From a cf. Phormidesmis sp. LEGE 11477 (GTDB taxonomy: Bacteria; Cyanobacteriota; Cyanobacteriia; Phormidesmidales; Phormidesmidaceae), in assembly GCF_015207105.1 (NCBI RefSeq), contig NZ_JADEXO010000001.1, positions 62,001 through 126,000 of the forward strand: a stretch of DNA of 64,000 nucleotides. The letters run 5' to 3'. Each line of letters begins with the position of its first letter. Positions within the stretch are counted from its first letter, which is position 1. The notes below the pieces were generated by a model. The model made no database searches. It had not been told where the DNA came from and was given only the letters and a program-made list of their open reading frames with translations. Made by a program: the position numbers and the translations under genes. Positions 1 to 7,840 of this stretch are shown one piece after another.

Positions 1-1
1 G

Positions 2-76
2 CAACTTCTACTCCAACGTTTTTCGGGCGCTGAGGGTAATGCTGGGCCTTTAGTAGTCAGTCCGGTAAGTCAGTGA
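2..76 (+). CDS. C-terminal end of an upstream gene (partial)
   Basis: A frame opening at base 2 stays open for 24 codons and ends in TGA at 74-76. That stop overlaps the GTG start of the next gene in a GTGA overlap, the arrangement expected of two translationally coupled genes. The visible tail is too short to recognise. The overlap is the only support, so this could be chance. Confidence 0.3.
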   Translation, partial: QLLLQRFSGAEGNAGPLVVSPVSQ

Positions 77-825
77 AGATATCGCCTCTACAAAATCCGG
101 CAATGAATAATTTAGTTATGAAGAATCTGGACAATCTAAGAATTACCCAGCGAGAACAAGATGAGATTACCGGGCTTGATGTGGGCGATGCAAATATCGG
201 CTGGGCCTACCGTCAGACGGCTTTTTTACCAGAGTATCGCCTAGCGTTGCTAAGTGAGCTAGCTCTGTTGCTAATCGTTGGGCTGATTTTCTGCCTGCCG
301 TTGACCTTGATGGTAGCCCGCTCGATCAGTGGCGATGATGTGCGGGTGGTGTGGAGCGTCTTGCCCTTTGGCATGGGGGCTGCGATCGCGCTGACTATCG
401 CCTGGACCTATTACCGCTGGCGTGAGGGCAGACGCCTTCTTACCCTTAGCCATCTGCTCGATGAAATTGACCGCTTCAATGAAGTGGTCTCAGCCGTTGA
501 GATATTAGAAGAGCTGGTGGCGGCAAAAAATACCCGTCTCTCTTCTTCTGAAATGAGAGGAAAGCTAAGCCTAGAGAACAGGAAAGACGTTCTAGAAGCG
601 CTTCATCTGACTAGAGAAAGTCTGGTGTGCGGCCTCATGACTGAGAAGGTGATGCGAAAACATCAACAGTTTATGGCGAGGCGTCAAGAAATGTTCTCCA
701 ACATCGAACGCAATCTAGCCACGCTACAGCTACTCCAAGTCAGTGACACAGCGAGCGACTACGGTCGACTGCTAAACGAAGCCATCCAAATCGGCACTAT
801 TGTCTATCAGGAGCTAAGCAGATAG
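73..825 (+). CDS. Conserved-looking membrane protein, function unknown
   Basis: I do not recognise this 250-residue protein. It has a hydrophilic N-terminus of about 55 residues, two membrane segments (about residues 60-82 and 95-113), and a long polar, probably helical C-terminal half that would lie in the cytoplasm. The start is GTG at 73, overlapping a possible upstream stop (GTGA); ATG codons at residues 11 and 16 are alternatives. Two close helices followed by a helical soluble region suggest a scaffold or sensor-like anchor, but that is inference. About 190 bases without a gene follow it. Confidence 0.6.
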   Translation: MKISPLQNPAMNNLVMKNLDNLRITQREQDEITGLDVGDANIGWAYRQTAFLPEYRLALLSELALLLIVGLIFCLPLTLMVARSISGDDVRVVWSVLPFGMGAAIALTIAWTYYRWREGRRLLTLSHLLDEIDRFNEVVSAVEILEELVAAKNTRLSSSEMRGKLSLENRKDVLEALHLTRESLVCGLMTEKVMRKHQQFMARRQEMFSNIERNLATLQLLQVSDTASDYGRLLNEAIQIGTIVYQELSR

Positions 826-1012
826 AAAGACTATCAACATGCATAGTATCGACGGATGCACAACGCTGGGTAGATTGCCGTACCACCAAAGATACAGCGC
901 AGCCTTGAACCATAGGATATGTCTCTGTTGCAGCTCGCTCTCATCGTATCCTAACGTTCTAACACCCTATCGCTCCATGCTTTTAATCGATAAGTCATCT
1001 AGCTAGGCTAAT

Positions 1013-1558
1013 TCAGTCGCGTTCATTACTCAACAATGAGTAGAGCCAGTCGTGAGTATCTCTTGCATAAGGAAAATTAGGAAATTCTTTTATTAAGTCG
1101 TCCAAATCTCGAATGGCTTCTTGTATATCCTCTTGGTGTACTGCGTTCTCAACGCTGTTTTGATAAACTTCCTTTGACTTGTCTAAGTCTCCAGAAACTA
1201 AGCAATAAAGTGCTAGATTGAAAGACCTTTGACGACGCGCGCTACTTTTTTGGCAAGGCTTTTGGGCTATCTTAATGGCTTTACTAAGGCTAGTTTCAAA
1301 ATGAACAGATTGATCTAGGCTCAGATAAGTTAGAGCGATATCGTAATAGACCCAATCATACTCATCATCGATCTCGATAGCCTTGTTCAAGTCCTCTAGA
1401 GCTTCTTCATAACGACCGAGCTGTCGATAGGTTTCTCCACGACTTGCAATAGCAAAGGCATACTCACTATCGATCTCGATAGCCTTGTTCAAGTCCTCTA
1501 GAGCTTCTTCATAACGACCGAGCTGTCGGTAAGTTCTCCCACGATTTACGATAGCCAA
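1013..1558 (-). CDS. TPR-repeat protein, C-terminal fragment of a frameshifted gene
   Basis: The fragment carries about two and a half tetratricopeptide repeats (34 residues, NRGxTYRQLGRYEEALEDL type) and then a helical tail. It is almost certainly the 3' part of the NTPase-TPR gene immediately upstream on the same strand. The frame stays open upstream of the nominal TTG start, through a perfect TPR unit (YRQLGRYEEALADY, then KVIEIND), as far as about 1636. There a 10-base deletion relative to the sister repeats puts it out of frame with the longer fragment. Whether the piece is translated on its own is unknown. Confidence 0.6.
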   Translation of the reverse strand: MAIVNRGRTYRQLGRYEEALEDLNKAIEIDSEYAFAIASRGETYRQLGRYEEALEDLNKAIEIDDEYDWVYYDIALTYLSLDQSVHFETSLSKAIKIAQKPCQKSSARRQRSFNLALYCLVSGDLDKSKEVYQNSVENAVHQEDIQEAIRDLDDLIKEFPNFPYARDTHDWLYSLLSNERD

Positions 1559-2240
1559 GGCATGACTATCATTAATCTCGATGACTTTGCTATAGTCAGC
1601 TAGTGCTTCTTCGTAACGACCAAGCTGTCGATAAGTCTTACAGTAGCAAAAACATAATCATTATCAATATCAATAGCTCTGCTTAGATCTACTAATGCTT
1701 CTTCATAGCGCCCGAGCTGCCAATAAGTTGCTCCACGATTTGCAATAGCGAAAGCATCATCACTATTAATCTCGATGGCTTTACTAAAGTCCACTAGTGC
1801 TTCTTCATACCGAGTGAGCGACTGATACGTCTCTCCACGGGAAACAATGGCAAAGGCATCATTACTATTAATCTCGATGGCCTTGTTGAAGTCGGCTAAT
1901 GCCTCTTCATAGCGCCCGAGCAGCCGATAAGTTTCCCCACGACCTACAGTAGCAAAGACGCAATCATTATCAATATCAATAACTCTGTTTAGATCTACTA
2001 ATGCTTCTTCGTATCGACTGAGCAGCCAATAAGTTTCTCCTCGATACGCAATAGCAAAAGTATAATCACTATTAATCTCGATGGCCATATTGAGGTCAAC
2101 TAATGCTTCTTCGTATCGCCTAAGCCGCCGATAAGTTTCTCCTCGATACGCAATGGCGCGCTCGTTTCGAGGATTCAAAGCTATAGCCTGCGTAAATTTT
2201 TCCAACGCTTCTTTATATAGTTTCTTAGAAGCTGCACTGC
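1380..2240 (-). repeat. 102-base TPR-coding repeat array
   Basis: About eight near-identical 102-base units each encode one 34-residue tetratricopeptide. The shared core reads RGETY followed by GRYEEAL and AIEI. High nucleotide identity between units suggests recent duplication, and would favour recombination or slippage of the kind that could have made the 10-base deletion inside the array at about 1636. Boundaries are approximate. Confidence 0.7.
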
Positions 2241-3918
2241 GACCCAACTGAAGGAGTGCATTGGATGATAAGTGATGAGAAGACTTGCTCAGATCACTAC
2301 CTAGCTCTAACAAAAGTAACGCTCTCTCAGCGGGCCATAAGAAAAAACTATTAACCATCCATTGGTTATACCAGGTTGTCAGTCGAGTACGGAAGGCACG
2401 AATGCGATTTGGTACTAGGCTATCCGGTACTCTATTGACTGAGCTGATGAAGGTTTGAGAGAAACTCTTAAGCGCATTTAAGAATGAGGATCGACGCCAT
2501 AGTGTAGAAAGTCTTCTTGTGAAAGCTGATATTCCTAGATTTGCGAAGGTGCGATTTATCCAAGCGCTGATTCTAACTGCCCACTCAATTGGACTCGTTA
2601 ATGTCATCATTATCCGAGACCAAAATCCAGGTCGATAGGTTTCGGCAAACCTTTGTAATTCAGCTCTGGCCTGATCAACCTCGATACAAAGTGGCAGCAG
2701 CAGAGGTTCAGGAATTGTGTAAAGACCTCCAGCGGCAACAATATCAAACTGTTCCCATCGTTTCGCCGCCTTATCTAACAGCATACTTGTTTGATTTCTC
2801 TGCCGCTTACCTAAAAGCTGCGCTGCATAGCGACGAATGCTGCTGGAGCGAGGAGTTACCCCCGCCGAGGAAAAGGTAACAATGCTACGCAGCAGGGGCT
2901 CAGACCCTATCTCTGTATTAAAGATATATCTCCGCTGTTCGGCCCAGGCTTCGATATCACTACGATTCAGCAGCTTTTTGATAGCCTCCGGCTGTAAGGA
3001 ACTGGCTCGATTAATCTGCTGTAGCGCAAACACGATGCTATATGGTCTGCCGTCAGTTTCTTTCGCAAAGACATCCATAGCTTTTTGAGAAACGGAAACG
3101 TCAAAGATATCTTCGGACGCGGCAACGAGCTCTCTGCGCTGGGTCAATGTCAGATCGGGGATTCTGATAAGACGAAAATCTTGTTGATCTAACCATTGGT
3201 GACATGACTTTGTAAGACGTTCCCTTTGAATAGTGACCAAAAAGTAGGTGTCAGGTCTGCATTGACGGATCGTTTGAATGCATTGGGAAAGGCGACCTAG
3301 CCTTTCTGATTCTGGACGCAGTCCTAACTCATCTACAAAGAACAAACAGCGCTGACGCTCGTCTAGCTCTGCAGCAATTGACTGCGATAGCAATTCTTGA
3401 TCTATTAGATCCAACGCTGCTGTTGGTTCATAGACCGCTGAGATAGTGCCCTCTTCTAGGGCTACTCGAATCAGCTCTGCGGCTTCGCGAGTTTTTCCAG
3501 ATTTCATCCAACCAGCAATTGCTACCTGCCCATATTCTCGTAATACATTAGCTGATGCTGCCTGACGATCAACCCAGGGAATTTGACCACTGCGTCCTAA
3601 TCTACTAATGAGGGTTTCGTAGTTTGTTTGTCGGATAGGTTTACTAGTATCAAGCGATGGGATGAAGTAAGGATGCTTCCGTTCAAACCATGACTGCACA
3701 GGGAATAGAGCAAAAATGGTCGCAATCGTTGCAGAGAGTGCTCCTAGACTCGTAGCTACCGTAAAGACATGCTGAAGCCATCTTGGTCTCAACCATAGAG
3801 GAAGTAGCTCAGGGTAGTGCGAGTAAACCAGCCAAAAAACAACACCCGCTACAGCGAGCAGCATTGAAATCGTAATTATCCACCGAGAGGCAGGCCGTTT
3901 GGATTTAGAAGGCATCAC
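1600..3918 (-). CDS. Membrane-anchored P-loop NTPase with C-terminal TPR repeats (3'-truncated by frameshift)
   Basis: Two membrane helices near the N-terminus (about residues 13-32 and 48-70) are followed by a P-loop ATPase. Its Walker A is GWMKSGKT near residue 140 and its Walker B is CLFFVDE near 195. A helical linker follows, then about six TPR units from residue 555. The order of NTPase and superstructure repeats resembles STAND/AAA signalling ATPases, which use TPRs to sense partners. The protein ends abruptly in out-of-frame residues after FATV because of a 10-base deletion near 1636; the rest of the TPR array lies in the next fragment (1013-1558). It is divergent from a toxin-antitoxin pair. 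The natural ligand and output are unknown. Confidence 0.65.
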   Translation of the reverse strand: MMPSKSKRPASRWIITISMLLAVAGVVFWLVYSHYPELLPLWLRPRWLQHVFTVATSLGALSATIATIFALFPVQSWFERKHPYFIPSLDTSKPIRQTNYETLISRLGRSGQIPWVDRQAASANVLREYGQVAIAGWMKSGKTREAAELIRVALEEGTISAVYEPTAALDLIDQELLSQSIAAELDERQRCLFFVDELGLRPESERLGRLSQCIQTIRQCRPDTYFLVTIQRERLTKSCHQWLDQQDFRLIRIPDLTLTQRRELVAASEDIFDVSVSQKAMDVFAKETDGRPYSIVFALQQINRASSLQPEAIKKLLNRSDIEAWAEQRRYIFNTEIGSEPLLRSIVTFSSAGVTPRSSSIRRYAAQLLGKRQRNQTSMLLDKAAKRWEQFDIVAAGGLYTIPEPLLLPLCIEVDQARAELQRFAETYRPGFWSRIMMTLTSPIEWAVRISAWINRTFANLGISAFTRRLSTLWRRSSFLNALKSFSQTFISSVNRVPDSLVPNRIRAFRTRLTTWYNQWMVNSFFLWPAERALLLLELGSDLSKSSHHLSSNALLQLGRSAASKKLYKEALEKFTQAIALNPRNERAIAYRGETYRRLRRYEEALVDLNMAIEINSDYTFAIAYRGETYWLLSRYEEALVDLNRVIDIDNDCVFATVGRGETYRLLGRYEEALADFNKAIEINSNDAFAIVSRGETYQSLTRYEEALVDFSKAIEINSDDAFAIANRGATYWQLGRYEEALVDLSRAIDIDNDYVFATVRLIDSLVVTKKH

Positions 3919-4071
3919 TCAGCATTGACTAGAACACATCTGGTAAACTTACATGATATTCTGGCAGACTTTTCTATCTTCGCCTTGTCTGCTTGGACTG
4001 GAGGAAGAAGTGATGAGAGTATTAAGATTCGCCAACCACTACTGACAGCTAACCGATGAAGTGTAACAAGC

Positions 4072-4077
4072 TATAAT
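4072..4077 (+). promoter_or_regulatory. Possible -10 element of the toxin-antitoxin operon
   Basis: A consensus TATAAT lies 37 bases upstream of the DUF433 gene. A CTGACA at 4042-4047 is too far away (24-base spacer) to be a good -35, so this is only a partial promoter match. Confidence 0.35.
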
Positions 4078-4113
4078 CGTTCTACCTCTAACCCAGCTTA
4101 AAGGTCTGCAGAT

Positions 4114-4488
4114 ATGACTTCACTATCTCAAAATCGAGTAGCCATTGTCCGCACGGAAAGGGGATTAACAATTGCTGGCACACGAATCACGCTCTATGAC
4201 GTGATGGACTACGTGTCGACTCAATACCCTAAGGCATTTATTCGCTCTCTGCTCAATCTAACAGAGAATCAAGTCAATTTTGCTCTGGCTTATATCGAAG
4301 CAAACCGTTCTGAGATTGAAGCTGAATATCAACTTGTTCTCAAACAAGCTGAGAAAAATCAGAAGTACTGGGAAGAACGCAACCGTGAGCATTTCGATCG
4401 CTCTTTAGCACTGCCTTCTAGACCTGGTCGAGAACACCTTAGGAAAAAGCTGCAAGAACAAAAGGTCAAGCATGAAGTGGAGGTATGA
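4114..4488 (+). CDS. DUF433 protein, probable antitoxin
   Basis: The N-terminal 75 residues fit DUF433: GLTIAGTRITLYDVMDY followed by an LNLT-x-QV segment and an ALAYIEANR helix. This small winged-helix-like domain is found in antitoxins. The C-terminal 45 residues are charged and helical and may wrap the partner. An AAAGG ribosome-binding site precedes the ATG. The stop overlaps the start of the next gene by 4 bases (ATGA), the coupling usual in toxin-antitoxin operons. By analogy it would neutralise the PIN-like partner and may repress its own promoter; neither is shown by the sequence. Confidence 0.8.
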   Translation: MTSLSQNRVAIVRTERGLTIAGTRITLYDVMDYVSTQYPKAFIRSLLNLTENQVNFALAYIEANRSEIEAEYQLVLKQAEKNQKYWEERNREHFDRSLALPSRPGREHLRKKLQEQKVKHEVEV

Positions 4489-4880
4489 TCTTTCTGGTTG
4501 ATCACAATCTAGGAGGACATGCAGAAATCTTGTTAGGTAGTATTGCTAGCCGAGGCTGGTTAGAACTGCTTCCGATTCAGTTCGTAACTTTCAAGGAAAT
4601 CAACCTTCCCATTAACAGCGGTGACCGAGTTGTTTGGAGAACGGCTCAATCGAACAAAATGATTCTACTTACGGCTAATCGAAGTATGAAAGAGGAGGGT
4701 TCTTTAGAGCAAGTTCTACGCGAAGAAAATCAGGCTGATTCACTTCCTGTGGTTACGATTGGTAATCCTAACCGTTTTTTAGAAGATAGAACTTATCGAG
4801 ATTGTTGTGTTGATCGTATTCTTGAAATCTTGGTCGATATAGAAGATTTTATAGGGGTCGGTCGCCTTTTTATTCCGTGA
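4485..4880 (+). CDS. PIN-like protein (DUF5615-like), probable toxin
   Basis: This 131-residue protein begins MIFLVDHNLGG, the acidic first strand expected of PIN-like nucleases. It continues with a GDRVVWRTAQ segment and ILLTANRSMKEEGSL, where these proteins usually have a T-H-D or T-N motif. Pairing with DUF433 by a 4-base overlap is the classical layout for this toxin class, thought to be RNases. Related short proteins are often labelled ACP S-malonyltransferase in databases, which the sequence does not support. The second acidic position is not obvious, so activity is uncertain. Confidence 0.65.
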   Translation: MIFLVDHNLGGHAEILLGSIASRGWLELLPIQFVTFKEINLPINSGDRVVWRTAQSNKMILLTANRSMKEEGSLEQVLREENQADSLPVVTIGNPNRFLEDRTYRDCCVDRILEILVDIEDFIGVGRLFIP

Positions 4881-4926
4881 CTCAACCCGCCAACTCAAGC
4901 AAAAGAGCAAAGAGAAATTAATAACA

Positions 4927-6228
4927 TCAACGCTCTTCCAAACTGCGAGGATCGAGCGCGTCTCTAAGGCCATCGCCTAACAAATTAAAACAAAGAACAA
5001 CAATCACAATCAGCGCAGCAGGAGGCCAAACCAGCCAGGGGTTGAGCACCAAGATCGAAGCGTCTGTGCCAGCAGAGAGCATATTTCCCCAAGAAGGATC
5101 AGGCTCTGTGATGCCGAGTCCAATTAGGCTGAGGACGGCTTCAGATACGATGTAGCTAGGAATAGACAGTGTAGCGGCAATAATCACATAGGTAGCGGTT
5201 TGCGGCAAGATGTGGCGGGTGATGATATGCAGGCTACGTCCGCCCATTGACCGTGATGCCTGTACGAACGTTCTCTCTTTAAGCGAAAGTACTTCACCTC
5301 GAATTACCCTAGCTAGACCTGCCCAACCGATAAACGAGATAATCAGCACAATCAATAAGAACCGCTGAGCGCTATCGAGCTGAGGCGGCAAGATTACCCC
5401 TAACGCAACCAGTAGGTAGATAGAGGGAATCGTCATAATCACCTCTACTAAACGCATGATCACAGAATCAACAATACCCCCGAAGTAACCAGAGATTCCG
5501 CCTACTAGTAAGCCCAGCGGAAAAGAAATTGAGATGCCGACGATGCCGATGCCGAGGCTGATGCGTCCTCCGAAGACTAAGCGGCTAAATACATCTCTTG
5601 CCGCTCTATCTGTACCAAAGATGTTGAAATAGGCAGGGGTCGTAGTGACCGGGCTAATATCTTCATCGGTTGCGGTGGGTAGCGCTATGGGTTCTAGGAA
5701 GTCACTGTCTATTTGGTCTACGTCTGGCTGTTCTGCAGATTCCACTACAGGGTCGACTGTTTGAACCGGTGGCGAGGCCGCAGGACCAACCGGACCGAAT
5801 AAATGCAGATCGCTAGGGATACCTGAAAAGATCTGGATTTCTCGCATCGTAATATTGTCTTCAAACGAGAAGCCAGTAATCAGCGGCAGCGTGAACTTGA
5901 AAAGCTGATACTGATCGCCGCGTACGAACAGGCGTAGCGGCGCAGGCCGACTGAAATCGACTTCCTTTTCTCTAAGCCCAGTGTCGATATCGATGGGGCC
6001 TTGAATAGTGGGATAGATATGCGGACCGATGAACCGATTGGTTTCCTGGTTGACCCAATAGATACTGGTGGGCGGCAGTAAAGAGCCGTTGGGCTGCTGG
6101 CTCAGCGGATTGTAGGGCGCGACAAAATCGGCAAAGATGACCGCGATGTAGAAGACGATCAGGACGATCGCACCAAAGCGAGCGAGCGGGTTGCGTTTGA
6201 GTTTCTGCCACCAGGATTTGGTTTTCAT
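4927..6228 (-). CDS. Peptide/nickel-type ABC transporter permease, DppC/OppC-like
   Basis: An inner-membrane permease with an OppC-type N-terminus (KNPLARFGAIVLIVFYIAVIF) and a C-terminal BPD_transp_1 domain. The EAA loop that docks the ATPase reads ASRSMGGRSLHIITRHILP. At 433 residues it is over 100 longer than usual OppC proteins. The extra sequence is a large, proline- and acid-rich loop between the first and second helices (about residues 40-210), expected in the periplasm. Its natural partners, a DppB-like permease and a binding protein, lie at 21-24 kb, and no ATPase gene is in the window. Substrate specificity cannot be read from the sequence. Confidence 0.85.
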   Translation of the reverse strand: MKTKSWWQKLKRNPLARFGAIVLIVFYIAVIFADFVAPYNPLSQQPNGSLLPPTSIYWVNQETNRFIGPHIYPTIQGPIDIDTGLREKEVDFSRPAPLRLFVRGDQYQLFKFTLPLITGFSFEDNITMREIQIFSGIPSDLHLFGPVGPAASPPVQTVDPVVESAEQPDVDQIDSDFLEPIALPTATDEDISPVTTTPAYFNIFGTDRAARDVFSRLVFGGRISLGIGIVGISISFPLGLLVGGISGYFGGIVDSVIMRLVEVIMTIPSIYLLVALGVILPPQLDSAQRFLLIVLIISFIGWAGLARVIRGEVLSLKERTFVQASRSMGGRSLHIITRHILPQTATYVIIAATLSIPSYIVSEAVLSLIGLGITEPDPSWGNMLSAGTDASILVLNPWLVWPPAALIVIVVLCFNLLGDGLRDALDPRSLEER

Positions 6229-6389
6229 GACCGCGACTGCTTTGATTTACTGATGAGCTGATGGGGTATAGGGTAACAGGTTTGGTCCTATTTTTTTGCT
6301 GGCTAAGAGATCCCCTCAAATAGGGAAGTGTAAGTGATAATAGAAATATTAAACTTTTGTAAATACTTCACCAGCCAAAGCACATCCCT

Positions 6390-7838
6390 GTGACCTACCA
6401 AGATCTTCAGAATAATTTTCGAGACGATGAGGATAGATTGACGGAATCGGATATAACGCCTCTCTTGGGCTCAAGCGATCTCTCGGATGGAATTGCTAAG
6501 CGTAAGCAGCCAAAAAATCGTTCTAAGAACGTGATTGATTGGCTCAGCGGACCTAGGGGATTGTTGTTAGGGCTGGGTCTGGGGCTAGGGCTAGCACTAG
6601 GCGGTCAAAAGCTGCTGTCTATGGCTGTCTCGCGATTGGCCGCGCCGCCAGTTGAACCGGAGGTAGTGGCGAGCGCGACGGTGACGACAGTGCGATCGCA
6701 ATCCACCCCCATCCGGCAAACAATCGAGACTAACGGCACCGTTGAAGCGTTTGATCTGCTGTCGGTATCGCCTAGGGCAGGCGGTTTACAGATTCGGTCG
6801 GTGAATGTGCGCGAGGGCGATCGCGTTGCGGCGGGTCAGATTCTGGCCGTCTTAGACGATTCTGTTTTGCGTAGCCAAATAGAGCAGGCCAGGGCCCAGG
6901 TAGGCGCTGCGATCGCTACCGTTGAGCAAAGGCAGGCAGAGGCGGCTCAGGCCCAAGCTTCCCTCGCTGCGGCCAGAGAAAACTTTGATCGATACAATTC
7001 CCTGTTCGAACAGGGGGCAATTAGCGCGGAATCCTTGACAGAAAAGAGAACCGCCGTCGCCACTGAGGAGCAAACGCTTGGCGCTCAGCAGGCTTCTATT
7101 GCCAGTGCTCAGGCATCTGTTCGTAGCGCCCAGGCCGAGGTAGAGCGCCTAGAAACCCAGCTAGACCAGACCCTGGTGATTGCACCCAGCGACGGCGTGA
7201 TTGCCGAAAGAGCAGCAACAGTGGGCGATACCGCCAGTGTAGGTACGCCTTTGTTCGAGCTGATTAGCAACGATGAGCTAGAGCTAGCAGTCGAGATTCC
7301 GCAGGCGCAGATGGCTCAGGTAACGCCTGGAACGCCTGTTCAGATCTCATCAAACTCCGATGCTAATTTGCAGCTTCAGGGCTTTGTACGCTCGATTGAC
7401 CCTACCGTTGACGCCCAGACCAGGAAGGCGACTGTAAAAGTAGGATTGCCAGGGAGCGATCGCCTCCGTCCTGGTATGTTCTTGCAGGCGGCGATTGTGA
7501 TTGGAACTCGTGAGGGCGTAACCGTCCCAGCGGCGGCAGTATTGCCACAGAGCAGTGGCGGCTTTGTCGTGTATCAGCTAGCGGCGGACAGCACTGTCAG
7601 CGCCCAAGCCGTAAGAACAGGTGAGCAGATTCCGGCCAGCGGTGGGGCTAGTGGTGGCGAGCCTGCTCAAATCGAGATTGTTTCTGGCTTGCAGGCCGAT
7701 GTGCCCGTAGTTCTAGAAGGGGCTAGCTACGTGCAAGACGGCGATCTGGTCAACGTAGTTTCCAATCAGAGTGACTTAGAAGATAGCCCGGACGGCGTAG
7801 AAAACAGGTCAGGCAGCGGCGTGGGAGGCGTTAACTAG
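6390..7838 (+). CDS. RND efflux periplasmic adaptor (membrane fusion protein)
   Basis: The protein has a cytoplasmic head of about 55 residues and a glycine/leucine-rich signal anchor (GLLLGLGLGLGLALGG). An HlyD/AcrA-type adaptor follows: first half of the lipoyl domain, an alanine/glutamine-rich helical hairpin (about residues 165-250), the second lipoyl half (VIAPSDGVIAERAATVGDT), then beta-barrel and membrane-proximal domains. The start is GTG. The stop is 2 bases before the RND pump, so the two are co-translated. No outer-membrane channel gene is adjacent, so a TolC-like protein elsewhere is presumably used. The drug or metabolite is unknown. Confidence 0.88.
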   Translation: MTYQDLQNNFRDDEDRLTESDITPLLGSSDLSDGIAKRKQPKNRSKNVIDWLSGPRGLLLGLGLGLGLALGGQKLLSMAVSRLAAPPVEPEVVASATVTTVRSQSTPIRQTIETNGTVEAFDLLSVSPRAGGLQIRSVNVREGDRVAAGQILAVLDDSVLRSQIEQARAQVGAAIATVEQRQAEAAQAQASLAAARENFDRYNSLFEQGAISAESLTEKRTAVATEEQTLGAQQASIASAQASVRSAQAEVERLETQLDQTLVIAPSDGVIAERAATVGDTASVGTPLFELISNDELELAVEIPQAQMAQVTPGTPVQISSNSDANLQLQGFVRSIDPTVDAQTRKATVKVGLPGSDRLRPGMFLQAAIVIGTREGVTVPAAAVLPQSSGGFVVYQLAADSTVSAQAVRTGEQIPASGGASGGEPAQIEIVSGLQADVPVVLEGASYVQDGDLVNVVSNQSDLEDSPDGVENRSGSGVGGVN

Positions 7839-7840
7839 AC

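Noticed and set aside
1380-2240. Regular repeats that might be taken for a CRISPR array
   Set aside because: The repeats are 102-base units that code tetratricopeptides in frame, with no spacers of unrelated sequence.
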